From NCBI RefSeq assembly GCF_042242105.1, contig NC_092030.1, positions 2,305,501 through 2,369,500 on the forward strand: a DNA stretch of 64,000 nt. Reading direction: 5' to 3'. The stretch is from Pempheris klunzingeri (taxonomy: Eukaryota > Chordata > Actinopteri > Acropomatiformes > Pempheridae). Shown here piece after piece: positions 38,040 through 49,200 of the stretch; position 1 is the stretch's first letter, and every line of letters starts with the position of its first letter. The notes under the pieces were generated by a model, which saw nothing but the letters and a program-made list of their open reading frames with translations, was not told where the DNA came from and searched no databases. The translations under genes were made by a program, and so were the position numbers.

Positions 38040-39333
38040 CTCTCTCCTCAGTCATGCAGAACAGCTGGTTCTCTACCTTAAGACTGCAGAACTCTTGTCC
38101 ACTGCCTTACACACAGCCATGGAGCGAGTTAAACAGGGCAAACTCTACCCATCCGCGACGGTCAAACAAGGTATGAACTATTGTTTAATGTGTGTATTAA
38201 AATGAAATGCAAAGCAGCTGATTGTAACAGGATGTGCGTAGATTGTCTTGGTAGCATATTAAATTTCCTTTTTCCAAATGTCCTGTCCGTACGCAGTGGT
38301 GAGGAGGCTGAATGAGCTGTACAAGTCCAGCGTGGCATCCTGTCGCTCACTCAGCACCCGTCTGGAGCGCTTTTTTTCCAGGAAGCACCGTCTAATGGAC
38401 CAGATCACCTCCATCACAGCCGAGCGGCTGCTGTTCAGTCACACCGTGCAGATGGTAAGGAGCCGAGGGTTATCGACCGGCAGACTATGGTGTAATTGAG
38501 CAGCAGGACACAGATACTGTGTCTGTGGGCATAAACAAGCCCTCTTCTAAGATTGTGTCTTATGGTCACAGAATGCTGATTAGAGCGACATATGTATGTG
38601 TTTGTATTTGTGTATTCGCTCAGGAAAGAGTAACACGCGAAACAAAGACGTGTTGTTTTTCACAGAACTGAGGCTCTTCACGTCCCAGCGCCATTATATT
38701 GATATTTAAATCAAGGCTAAAATCAAACGTATATTAAAGGCAGGTCGTGTAACATTGGATAAACTAGCCTACAGGTACGCAGTCAATCAATCCAATTTCA
38801 TTCGGCCTGAATAAAATTATTTAAGATAAGATAAGATAAACCTTTGTTTGCAAATTTGCAGCAGCAAAGAACAAGAACAACAGTGCAAAGATAAGTTGAA
38901 CTTAGTTTATTTGATTTATTATACTTCTGTGACAGATTATTTTTATCAAACTGTTTCATTTCTTGATAGCTGACAAAAAGCTTCCAAAGTAAGCTGCACA
39001 CCCTGCCTTCTAACACGAGCATCCTGGTGTCCTCCCAGGTTCAGGCTGCTGCGTTGGACGAGATGTTCCACCAAGGGGAAGCCTCAGCCCTGCGCTACCA
39101 CAAGGCTCTCCTGCTGATGGAGGGCCTGTCTCTGCTGCTCACTGAACAGGACGACATCCTCAGTGTTAGCAAATGTGAGTACACCTGGAGGAAACGCATG
39201 CTAACACAGCACACACACGTGTTGAGTGTTAAGCCAACCTGCCTGCTTTTCTTTTAACTTCCCCTTTGTGTCTGCAGGTAAGGAGTGCATTGAACGGCGC
39301 CTCACAGCTCTGCAGTCGGGACTCTGTGTCTGA
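20985..39333 (+). CDS. ulk1: Unc-51-like autophagy-activating kinase 1 (ULK1), complete
   Basis: This Ser/Thr kinase starts autophagy in a complex with ATG13, FIP200 and ATG101. Coding exons: 20985-21074, 22089-22181, 22570-22611, 25776-25808, 26994-27030, 28118-28291, 29834-29907, 30180-30281, 30940-30998, 31252-31334, 31544-31594, 31816-31907, 32123-32288, 32519-32570, 32715-32804, 33241-33372, 33459-33607, 34165-34424, 34578-34783, 35708-35829, 36126-36251, 36692-36876, 37246-37421, 38052-38170, 38297-38454, 39039-39174, 39278-39333. Phases join without a break into 1020 residues (human 1050). The kinase has Gly-loop IGHGAFAV (15-22), Lys39, gatekeeper Met85, HRD Asp131, DFG Asp158 and activation-loop Thr173. 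A Ser/Pro-rich linker holds the LIR FVMV (357-360) and the mTORC1-type site FTVGSPPS (Ser about 727). The C-terminal EAT/MIT region ends [14 protein letters not shown]. The start matches METVGKFEF, lacking the human N-terminal extension. Teleosts have duplicates; a or b is not assigned. Confidence 0.96.
21075..22088 (+). other. ulk1: ulk1 intron 1
   Basis: It runs from donor GAGGTGGGT to an acceptor with a short T/C tract ending TTCTAG. It holds no coding exon and no recognised repeat. Confidence 0.75.
22612..25775 (+). other. ulk1: ulk1 intron 3 (3.2 kb)
   Basis: It is non-coding; flanking exons join in phase. About 23720-23890 ends in ATAATAAACGCTTTGAATCTCGAATC, reminiscent of tails of fish retroposons (low confidence). 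A (GCTG)7 tract lies at 24841-24869. I recognised nothing else. Confidence 0.65.
24841..24869. repeat. (GCTG)7 microsatellite
   Basis: Seven tandem GCTG units in ulk1 intron 3. Confidence 0.95.
28292..29833 (+). other. ulk1: ulk1 intron 6, with a candidate dispersed element
   Basis: It is non-coding. The block 28460-28860 is richer in G+C than its surroundings and carries phrases such as CCGTCCGCTCTC, CCGCCATTGTG, CAGCAGCCATGTTGGG and ATGAGCAGAATATGGGAC. These have the look of a fish interspersed element, but no terminal repeats or reading frame were found. The remainder is AT-rich intron. Confidence 0.4.
32516..32518 (+). promoter_or_regulatory. ulk1: Tandem (NAGNAG) splice acceptor of ulk1 exon 14
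   Basis: CCAGCAG allows the exon to start at 32516 or 32519. Both keep the frame and differ by one residue (ThrGly versus Ser at the junction). Similar tandem acceptors precede exons 13, 15 and 23. Confidence 0.6.
33771..33800. repeat. Perfect 12-bp inverted repeat in ulk1 intron 17
   Basis: GATCATATAAAA (33771-33782) is matched by TTTTATATGATC (33789-33800) with a six-base spacer. An extra direct copy of GATCATATAA lies at 33761-33770. In RNA this would form an A/U-rich hairpin. Confidence 0.85.
34955..35480. mobile_element. Probable non-coding retroposon or DNA-element remnant in ulk1 intron 19
   Basis: It begins TTTTCATTTATATAGCATTTTTC and CAAAGTACTTCACA, a pair of phrases common in fish repeats. 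It continues with AATAAGATTTTAAAGTGAGT, GGCAAGCCAATGAAAGG, a poly-G run and GCTGATGTGATCTGCC, also typical of dispersed fish sequences. There is no open frame; both ends are uncertain. It lies between ulk1 exons 19 and 20, in sense. Confidence 0.5.
37979..38038. repeat. (TG)n tract next to ulk1 exon 24
   Basis: TTTGTGTG units grade into about 19 TG dinucleotides that end 14 bp before the acceptor of exon 24. Length changes here could affect the polypyrimidine context. Confidence 0.85.
38815..38935. repeat. Probable fish repeat with AAGATAAGATAAGATAAACC motif
   Basis: Tandem GATAA units are followed by AACCTTTGTTTGCAAATTTGCAGCAGCAAAG. This resembles a widespread fish 3' tail (AAGATAAACCTTTATT...GGAAATTTGCAGC). 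It lies in ulk1 intron 25. The identification is from memory only. Confidence 0.4.
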
Positions 39334-42225
39334 GAGTCCTACGCTGTTTGGATATGATGTCAGCCATATGCACCCTGCACATTTTCAAGGAACCAAATCT
39401 GCACCCACATCTCATGGTTTTCACTTAGACATGCTTTAGTTTTCACAAGAAAACCACAAGGCTGCAGTTTCCAAGAAGAGATTGTGCTCTCTAAATGGCT
39501 TGCCATTCATCTCAACTTTTGGACAGTGGCAGTGACTTCCCCCCCCAACACTAATATTTGTACCAGTGTTGGACATGAAGCACTCGTACTATGAAAGAAT
39601 GTCTTTGCTCTCGTCTACGTGAGAGGACTCTGCTCCCGGCGCTGAAAATGGTATTTTTTGCCAAGAAGAAGCCTCCCGTCACCAGGCGTAACACATGCAG
39701 GAGCTATTATTGCCAAGTAGTCACATACCCACATACAGTACTTATATAAGCATAGTTTTAAGATGGACTGATGAATCCGCAACAGACAACTCCACAGACA
39801 AAATGTTATCTTTTAATCAAGAACAGTCAGTGGTGGGCCAGTGCAGTACCAGCTGTACACCCACACACGTGTGCTGAGGAATAGCGGGAATGGCCAAGTA
39901 TCATTCTCATTAAGTGTATGTTTGTCTTACACCTCTTGTTTGCTTTTCTAGGTCTATGTTTGCTGGTTTTTATCTAGTTGTTTCTTGCTTGCTGAAGGGA
40001 AGTATAAATGGCAACGCTGCAGATGGTGGCTAGAGCGCATAGAAGCACTATTACAAAACTGTTGCCAAAACTACTTAAAAAAAATATATTGTTTGGTTTA
40101 GGTTTTATTTCAGATTCACTGTAACTATGCTGGTTTGGAAGAAAACACATCCCTGTGTTTGACACTTTACTGATTCTGTACTTGCTTAATTTAAAAGACC
40201 ACGTCTGATTCTGTTTTTCCAAATGGTGGCACAAGTGAAAGCAGCAGCCTCAAAATGGGTTTTTTTTAATTCAAGAGGAAACTGAAACTGTCAGCATCTC
40301 TGATCACAATCATGTTGAACATTTAGCAGTGACCTGGGATGTATTCCTCAGAAGCTTAAATGCTGCCGTTGCTGGTTATTTCTTCATTTAATTCCACATC
40401 ATGTCTGTTTATGTGTTTTCAATCAATCGTGCCAGAGTTTAGCAAGTATAATGAAATGTGAATGTCGGGCTGACAGGAGAGAAACAGCGTTGATATTAGC
40501 CTCATGTTAGATTAACTCAAATTTGGGCTCATCCGGGGGCTAACGTCTGAATGATTTGCACTGTTAAAGTACTGTACAGAACGATCTTGAGTGGAACATG
40601 CTAACAATGTCTGGTTTTTGTAGCTACCTACACAGATTGTGCTTATTTGGAGATTTCTACTTCTATACTTTTACTGCAGTTTTAGTTGTGTTATAGTTAC
40701 TGTCGAAAGGTAATGCTAGATGTGAGAATATTAACAAAGATGGTATAAGCTATGACACCTTAGAAAGATTTCTTTTAGAGGAAAAAGGAAAAGGAAATTT
40801 GCTTTACACTGAAAAGTAATTTGCATCAGTTGTGTTGTGTTCTCTTTCAGAGTAGTCGGTGTGTGACTGTGTTTGGTTGTGAGAAGTTACCTGTTGATTT
40901 GGAGTGCTAGTTGGAAATGTGTATTTTACCTGAAATACTTGTGTGTTGTTAATATTGACTTTGGCCATAAACCCCAACAGGACATCTAACCCCCAACTGG
41001 TGGGACAGCGGGAAGGGAGAGCTTTCACTTTGGTTGTTTGTGTGCATGCATGCATGCGTGAAGTGATGCTGGGTGTGTTGATGGACAGTGGGATTCGCTT
41101 GGTACAGACATAATGGCTTTGCGCTGTAACCAGATGTGAATGATTTGATTTTGACTTCAGTTCACTTGTGTGGATGTTGTTGACTCCCACTTTAACATGT
41201 GAAACTAAAACTCCCACTGAATCCAAGACTTGTAACACTGTCAGACCCCGTGCTAATTTATTCTCCTCTGCCTTACTAATTTAATGAAGATGGTAACTAA
41301 TATTTTGGAATAAGGTGCTGATGTGTGGTCAGAGCTGAAGATAGTTTACGCTGAGATTTTGAAGCCAATTTAGTAGCACTGTCAGCAGAAATGAGTGGAG
41401 AGAGGGTTATCTCAGTGAGGATTTCCCTAAATATACACATGTATTTGCTTTGTGGCCTTTTGTATCTTGTCAGAGAACTTTTTCAGAAATTTCCGTAGTG
41501 TGTTTATGTTTGTTTGGGCGTACATTCCTAATACCAACTCATCCACTGGCTCTCTGTCTCCTATACATGCTGTTCTGTCTAGGTAGTAAGCAGTGGTGAT
41601 GTCTCAAAAGATAGCGGTAGCAGAAAGTGTTGACATCTTTATAAAACTGATGCATGTGTCACTTTTTATTGTTCCTTACAATCATTGCGATCGGCCATCC
41701 TAATGATGATTATCTTGGGTAGAAGTTGAAATAATGAAATAGTGGTAGAGCGTATGTACTCTGCTGAAGTGCTCTTGAGTGAGATATTGATCCCGACCAG
41801 CTCCAGGGCTACTGATCAAAGTATCACAATAATATAAACCCTTCATGAAGATTCGGCCATGTGCACTCCCATAATGGATCTGTCATTGATTGGATGATTC
41901 TTTTTTTGTATGTTTGCGAAGAACATACCTGAATGTCTTCATTTTGTTTTCACTTTACTAATTCTGTGTTGCCTGTAAATATTGTAAATTAAGTTATTGT
42001 TTCTGTGTATATGATGCTGCAGGCATGGAGAGAACAGCACCATACCACCTATACATTTCCAAAGAACAGGCCTTCTGCTGATCTTCCATATTGTCTCCTA
42101 CTGTTGCAAAAGCATTTTAATGTTGTCATATCTATGACAGACACTTTCTCAGTGTCCCTCTGTGTGATGTAACCTTTGCTGTTTGAGAGTTGCAACATGA
42201 ATAAAGTGGAAGGAAAAATAATTTG
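39334..42225 (+). other. ulk1: ulk1 3' UTR
   Basis: There is no coding frame after the stop. The only well-placed AATAAA is at 42200-42205, followed by a modest T/G-rich stretch, giving a UTR of about 2.9 kb. Earlier polyadenylation cannot be excluded, as no transcript data are available. Confidence 0.5.
42200..42205 (+). terminator. ulk1: Candidate ulk1 poly(A) signal
   Basis: Canonical AATAAA 2.87 kb after the ulk1 stop and about 890 bp before the ccdc74 start codon. Confidence 0.5.
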
Positions 42226-42699
42226 TCTTCAGAAGATTTGAGTTTCCTCTGCGGTCACGTTGTCTCTGTCGAGGAGATTCGAGATTTACTTGAAAATAAG
42301 CTTTCTCTCTTTCTTTCCTACTTCTTTTAGAAATCCTTAGCTCCTTTAGAACTGTGATAAATGTTATAATCCTATACACCTGAACAACTAGTAATTGTTT
42401 TCCTCATTAGTCTCTATAGCTATGGAATATTTTACAAGGAGGTTTCCAAGTCAGGTAGAGCTACTGTCAGGCTGCATACCTGTAAAACCCACAGCTAAGA
42501 TCAATTAAACTGAATATCTGCAACTTTACACTAAGTCTACTTATAGGAAGACACCAGTGTTGTGGCATGGGTTAGACACTTTTTATTTTACTTGATACCC
42601 AGTAGCTACATGTACAATCTTTTACAGCGATGGAGCAAATGATTTGCATGCTCGCCAATTACTACAAAACCATACTTCCTCAAACCGAGTGACGCCCCT

Positions 42700-43090
42700 A
42701 ACAAGCTCCACCAATCAAACGGCTGCGTACATATGATTGACACATACGGCCGCCAATCCCAACCAAAGAGGGCGGGGCTTAACGCCTCTTACCTCAGAGC
42801 TTTAACTTGGGGGCAAAACGACACTGTTTGTTGTCATGGCAACGTTGTGTGTGAGCGGAGCGCATGTCAAATGAGTGCTAAAGACTGTAGCTAACTAGCA
42901 TTACTTAGTCTGCTGTTTTCAGATAGTAATCTAGCACTGGTTGACTTGATAACAGCGGAATATATTGGTAAAAGAAAACAGAGTTAGCTAATGATGCTAG
43001 TTTGTTCGTTAACTCTTGTCAACTTCGTGCGGAGACTTCGTGCTAGCAAATAAGGCTACCATGGTTTTGCTAGCCGAGTGAGCTAAAGCC
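42700..43090 (+). promoter_or_regulatory. ccdc74: ccdc74 promoter with CCAAT boxes and X-box
   Basis: Two CCAAT motifs lie on the + strand (CACCAATCAAA near 42710 and CGCCAATCCC near 42752). They are followed by GGGCGGGGC near 42771, a GC box, and by the X-box at 42830-42843. This is a compact TATA-less promoter layout 250-380 bp before the start codon. The transcription start is unknown. Confidence 0.6.
42830..42843 (+). promoter_or_regulatory. RFX X-box
   Basis: GTTGTCATGGCAAC is a full two-half-site X-box (GTNRYC-AT-RGYAAC type), 248 bp upstream of the ccdc74 ATG. RFX factors use such boxes to drive ciliary genes. The match is direct; the regulatory role is inferred. Confidence 0.75.
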
Positions 43091-46000
43091 ATGTCAAGTA
43101 AAAACCTTCCGCCAGTGCGGCATTTGCCACAATGGAGCCGAGTCGGCCGCCTCGGGAAGCCTGGCTCTCCGCGGCGTTTACCGGCGAACCAGCTGCATCC
43201 GCTGCCGGTGGTCCCGCCGGTGGTCCCGCCGGTGGACAGAGGACCGGGGGCAGCCGCGGAGGGGGTGTCCTGTCACAGAGACATGGACCCCCGCATCGCA
43301 TCACTACAGAAGAATATCCAGTTCCTCCAGCAGCAACACAAGGAAACTCTCGAGAAGCTCCATGCAGAGACAGAGTATCTCAAACGGGAAAATAAAGGTG
43401 AACAAAGTAGTGCAAAGTAGTCTAGTAGTGGTGATGAGTTCAGTAGAATATGAAGCCTAATAACTTTGTGGTTAGACACTAAACAATGAGACAGTAACTA
43501 AACTGATTGTATAGGACTATAGTGCTTTACAGAAGGGAGGGGGGAGGAAACACACTGATAACACAAGTTATAAGATCAAATAAACTTAGTTTTAATGTGC
43601 TCTTAAATGAGACTTTGTAGGGGGTTTTCAAAGCTGAGGAGCAAAACAGCAAAGAAAGGTTAATGATCTCCAACACTATATAATAGGTAGAGAGGTAAAG
43701 TGCTTTATTGTTCCCAGCTGCAGTGTTATGTTCTTTATGGACAAGTGACACATGGCCCAGAGGGGCACACAATTGGCCCTAAGAATCAATGTCATTATTT
43801 TCCATTTACAAGGGGGTGAACTCAGCTGCCTGTTGTGACATCCACCCCCTTATGTAATTCATTTAAGTTCACGACAAAGACCTGTCTCCTGACGAGGCGG
43901 CGAAAAGAGAGACATCCAATCCAGGTACGGTGGTCGCATAGCAACTCCAGGGTTTTGATGGTCTCTTAGTGGGAGGTGAACGGAGATCCGGTGTCCCTTC
44001 ACTGAACAGGCCCGATGCTCCCCCATATAACCGCATCTCACCACCCGTCACGAGACTCCCCAGGCATCTGTCTTCATGCCATCACAGCAGTCAGGCCCCC
44101 GTGGAAACATGGGCTGCTTACTGGGACTGTGTTACGAGACCGTGCCTCTAATGTGCTGCCCCACAGCATATCACACTCTAAAATTCTCTTAATATGGACG
44201 TTGCAGAGTTGCAGTATAAGCTGATAATGGAGACTCCCAAGTCAAGCAGAAAAGGTAAGATGTAATCCTCATTAACTGGTGTTTTTGTTTCGCCCTGCTA
44301 TGCACACCTCCTGTTTTTGCTGGACCCAGTCCTGCTGGGTGATATGGATAAGATAGAATATATGTAATTCTATAATGTGATATTGATATATGCAAAGAAA
44401 TAGATATATATTAAAAAAAACAAGCTATAGCTACTGTCCTTTTTTTGGCCATTTAGGTGTACAATTGGGTAAAACTCAAATCTTCCCAATAACATTTAGG
44501 GCACAGCAGTTAACAGTTTCTTCTATCTTCGTCTTTTTCTTCAAGGAATGACACACGGCCAACGAGGCGTCAGACCACCCACGCAGGGAAGTGAAGCCTG
44601 TGCGGGACTCTACCTGGAGGAACCACTGCTGGACACGCGGCCCTCACAGGACCAAACACTGAGGTGGATTCCCAAGCAGCTGCATGTGGCTCTTATTCTG
44701 TACTTCATCTGTTCAGCAACACTGGTGCAGTGTGATCCATATTTAGGAATGGTTTTTGTCTTGTATCATGTTCGCACACAAAAAACGTTGAGGGACAAAA
44801 TCATTAGTATCATGGATGTGATGACACTTTGGGTCACTCAGCTGTAATTTCATTACAGTCATTTAAGCTGTATCATGACTTTACAATCTGACAGTATCTT
44901 ATCTCACCATATTTCTGTCCAGCTCTACATTTAGAAATCACAAAACACTGATGAGAAAAGGCATGTCAAGAAATGTTGATGGGCATACTGACATGAGACT
45001 AAATTAAGCACATTTTAGGTGAAAATGACTGTAGAATACTGAATAATATACTGCAGCACAAAAGGTGAGTGAGACGCATGTGTAAAACATTAACAATGAC
45101 ATTTTTTGCTCGAAGAAGATGTGAAATAAAGAACTTGTTGCTCACCACATGTGGTGGTGTACCACACTGACAGCGACTTAGGAAGCAAAAGACGGGTTCA
45201 CAAAGTGACGTCAGTATCGGCAGCAGAGGGCGTTTGGTTTTAATGCTGACAGATTTTACTGTAAAAGCATTAAACATTACAAACTTATCTACATGTGCTC
45301 ATATTGTACATCTGGTCGTATGGTACAAACAAGGCCAATGAATTGTTTGGAGTCTCAGTCCGTAGCTTTAACCGCAGCAACTGGCCATTTACAACCAAAA
45401 CTGCCTCTAACCATTTGTATGTTACTGTCAATTGATATCATCTCTCTCACTACTGGAGAGAAGCATTGGGGAGGCCAGCGAAGTTCTGAGATCTGCCAGG
45501 CAGGACCATGTCCCAGAGGTGAGGGGGGGCCTCATCACCTCACTGCAGCCTCTACGAATTCACAGCAGTCCCTCCCAACCTCCGCGCGCCCCCACACTAC
45601 AGGAGTGTGAGGTCATCATTCGGCAGCTCTACAACGCTAACAGTTTGCAGTCTCAGGAAGTAAGTGCCCGTCATCAGACATCATTAGTCAGAATCTATTT
45701 GTTCTCCGGTGTTGTGGACATAAACAGTTTTATTTTATCATTTAGATCATCCGTGTGAAGGCGTTGCTGAGAGATATTGTGTTGAGCAAGAAAATCACCC
45801 CAGAAAACTACATTCTGACCAAGGCCTACCTTGTTGATGGTACCCGGTAAAGAGACAGAGAATTTCATCATTTATCTTCATCCACACACAGTATTCCTTT
45901 AGAAAACTAGCACCGTTGTTATAAGGGCTTGTCCTTTTCTACTTCTCAGCAAATCCACAGAGGAAAAAACATTTCCCAAACTTGGTCTTCAAACATTTCC

Positions 46001-46284
46001 GGAAAAAACGTACGTAAATCTGTCTCTGTGCCGAAAACATTCTCAAGCCTCCATACTGCTACATTTACTGCCCCTCGTAGGCTTTTCAGGATGCTCCTCA
46101 TGTCAGCGAAGCCACCTTGGCCCCCTCAGTTAAGTCTGCATATGTTTCCTTTGTCAGGTTTGGCCCCTGTCAGTCTGGGGTGGTCCTCCCAGCCCTCAAA
46201 CAGAGCCTCAGCTCCACCGTTGCAGAGAGACAGAGGAGGACTCGTGCTGTGCAGAGAGACCGTTTCAAAAGGATGGTGCAGTGA
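43091..46284 (+). CDS. ccdc74: Coiled-coil domain-containing protein 74 (CCDC74), complete
   Basis: Seven coding exons: 43091-43397, 44207-44254, 44546-44663, 45461-45659, 45746-45846, 45950-46013 and 46090-46284. Phases agree at every junction and give 343 residues (human CCDC74A about 378). A Pro-rich N-terminus with a VVPPVVPP duplication is followed by a coiled coil (about residues 66-118: IASLQKNIQFLQQQHKETLE, then KLHAETEYLKRENK and LQYKLIMETP). An acidic LEEPLLD patch matches human EEEPLLH. A conserved block PTLQECEVIIRQLYNANSLQ-SQEIIRVKALL follows, and the C-terminus is LPALKQSLSSTVAERQRR. The family is linked to spindle microtubules and, by expression, to ciliated cells. The donor of exon 3 (GAG/GTGGAT) and acceptor of exon 4 (45459-45460) are weak and were chosen by phase and homology. 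ATG 43091 is the first in-frame start. Confidence 0.88.
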
Positions 46285-49200
46285 CAAAAACTACCACATA
46301 AACAGAAACATGCAAAAAAAAATGAAGGTACAGAATTAGCTTTTCATTTTGCACACAAAAAGAAGAGGAAGGAGTGTCTCAAATCTAGCTTTGCACTGAG
46401 AATGGTAAATGTATTTATTTTTTATCAAACGATGCTTTTCAGGACAAGTGAACTTTACTCTGGCTGCTTCTTTTAGTCCGTGTTCACTGCACCTGTGCTG
46501 TAATAATTCTGTCGGACTTGTTTTATATCCTACAACTACATGGAACTGATTACCTTCACTTTTAAAGCAGCTGATTATCCACAACTTTTATCTGTGCAAG
46601 CAACCTGAGTTAAGACTTTAAAAGCACACGCAATTAATGGTCCACAAGACACTACCAGGATTATTATTATTCACACTGTATGGAACAGGGTCATGCATTC
46701 AGTCACCAAGTGTTACCAGTGTGTTCCTACAGTGCAGCTTAGCACAATAATACAAAACTCTATTAAATTATCTCAACATAGAATAATGCTGTTCGTGTAT
46801 CTGTTGCCTCCTCATTGTTTCTTTTAGAAAGAACTGAATGTGTAAGCTAAGATTTAGTGCATGTGGTGCTGTGTATTATACTACATTATGATGCAAGATC
46901 ATTTATATGCTTTATTGGAATAATGAACTGTCAACATTACACACTTGCCAGATCATGTAGTGTATGTGGTTTTTAGTGCATTAGCACAGAGAGGTGTTGA
47001 GGTGTTATTTGAATGATTTTGACACCAGTGTGGATTGTGCCTACTTGGTTGAAGACATTTTTCTCTCCTACATTGTGTCTGTTGAAGAGGCTTCGCTAGA
47101 TTCTGTGTTGGTTTGTTATGTCACCAACATGATGTGCATAACACACAAACAGAAAACTGAACAGTGGCTAACATGTGTGCCACAGAAGTCCAAGTGTCAT
47201 TTTAATGCTCATTTGCCCTTTTTAAACCTGCACAAATCTTCATGTTAATGTTTTAATGGGGGGAAAAAAAAGGAAGTCCAGCTTTTGTAACACTGACTTG
47301 TCAGTCCCACTATAGCAGCCACGTGAGTGGAAATAATTAGGGACAAAAATACAATCTAGAATATTCTAACTGTGTTAAAGTTATTATAAACTGGTCCCAC
47401 ATGCTGCAGGGAATTAGCAAAGTTTAAGAATGTGTAGAGCTTTGGCTAAAACTGTGAGGAAGACTTTACTTTACAAATTGTAAACAGAAGACAAACCAAA
47501 CTGAAATATGAGCAAAACATGAAGTCAGTTTTTGTTTGTGTCTCTCGGTTACTTTTCATCAGCTGCTCTGATAAGAGCTATAAATACCACTACTATTATA
47601 GGTTGGGGTCGCCAAGGAGCAGCCGGCTATTCAAATCTCACACAACTTCATCTTCTACAGGATTAAGATCCAGACTGTTCTCTCATTAGCATTCATCAAT
47701 GATGTTGACACACAATTATACCGTCACAGTACATAAACAATGTATTTATTATTTCTCTGGTGAATTTAAGTCCCTCTGCAGTGGAGCTGTGCTCGTCAGC
47801 TTTGGTGATGGTGTGGACATTTATCAGTGAGACGGCCATGTGACAGTCAACACCCCGACAGAGTTTCATAACGTGAATCAAAACTTAGCACCTGGTTGTG
47901 TAACAACAAAGGGCAGGTTAAGAGCTGCATGCAGCCAGGTGGGGCAGACAAAGTCCTGGTCTGTCATACTCCACCTCTAGAATGAAATGATGGTACAGTA
48001 ATCCAGGGTGTTAATCTCAGCATAAGACTTAATACTTATGTCCTTTAGCCAGAGGTAAATAGAATGAGTGAGGTAAAGGTTAGTGAACTGTTTTATGGTG
48101 AAGGCTCCACAGTAATGCCCGCTCTACTCTGATATGACATCTACACTTTGTCAGCAACATCTCATCACATGTCCCTCAGCAGGAGTTATTAAGTTTCTCT
48201 GGTGTGCATTTGTGTTCAGGCAGATGAACTCAAGGCTGCAGTTGTTGTCCGCCACTTCATATAACATCACATCTGCCTGCAACAGCCTAACGTTGTGTTT
48301 AAATAAAAGACACATGTTGTCTCTTGCACCCACTAGATGGTGGTGTTTTCTGAAGAAACATCCATTCAATCACAGCCTAAGGATGTTTCACAGCAGGTCG
48401 CCCACATATGTCAAAAATTACCTCAGTGTAATGGAAAATACACATTTACCATTCAATATAATTCATGTACAACGTGTAATTTTTGTATTTATAATAGCGA
48501 CAAAATGCTATTATTCATACATCCAACTTGAAAATAATCCATCTTAATGAATACCTGTCATTACCTTGTGGTAACAAACCAGACTGCTTGGCTAAAACAA
48601 TGGTTAAGATAATAGTATGACTCAACCAAAAGTATTCTACAACAATATATGTCCCTAAATATTAGCAATATGTTTTACTGACTTTCACTTCTGAGGAGGA
48701 GGACGGCCTGTTTTGGTTTTTATTTCCAATTTGTTGCATCACTGCGTCTTTGTGGAAATGTGGGAATTGGCAGGCGTTAGCCATTAAGACCCAGTGGGTG
48801 CAAATCTATTAACATTCAGACAGTGCTGCAGTGATGAGAGCTGCTCGGTGCCAGCTGCAGCCTCGTGAGGCACGGCCACCGAAACCTCGATAAGCAGAGG
48901 AACAGAGCTACATCTTTATATGTTTTACTTTCGTCAATGAGCAGAAGTTGTTCACACACTGGATGGCCTTTCATGCTCAGACCGTGTTCTCTAACGCATT
49001 CTTTTGATTGTAATGCTCTTTATTTAGGCTTCTTTTGTGGCACTGCCCCTTGCATTTAAATTCACTCTCTCCCTTTCAGCATATTGTTGTGGGCTGGGTA
49101 GGCTGGGGAGCTCCAAATCGATGTGTCACACTTCTGTGCCAGATAATACATATTATGAGCATGAATGAAGGGGAAGTTGGAGAACGAGGAATGAAAATAA

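Larger units (their letters stand above)
36692..39333 (+). other. ulk1: ulk1 exons encoding the C-terminal EAT (tandem MIT) domain
   Basis: Exons 22-27 encode the conserved tail starting near [19 protein letters not shown] and running through [41 protein letters not shown] and [14 protein letters not shown] to the end. In the family this region binds ATG13 and FIP200 and membranes. Helical heptad-like segments are visible. No frameshift or stop occurs. Confidence 0.85.

Noticed and set aside
40804-41238. 144-codon minus-strand frame
   Set aside because: It lies in the ulk1 3' UTR with low-complexity TG-derived residues and no family resemblance.
48134-48547. 137-codon open frame in the ccdc74-crkl spacer
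   Set aside because: AT-rich codon use, no recognisable motif and no supporting splice or promoter context; overlapping frames of similar length exist by chance.
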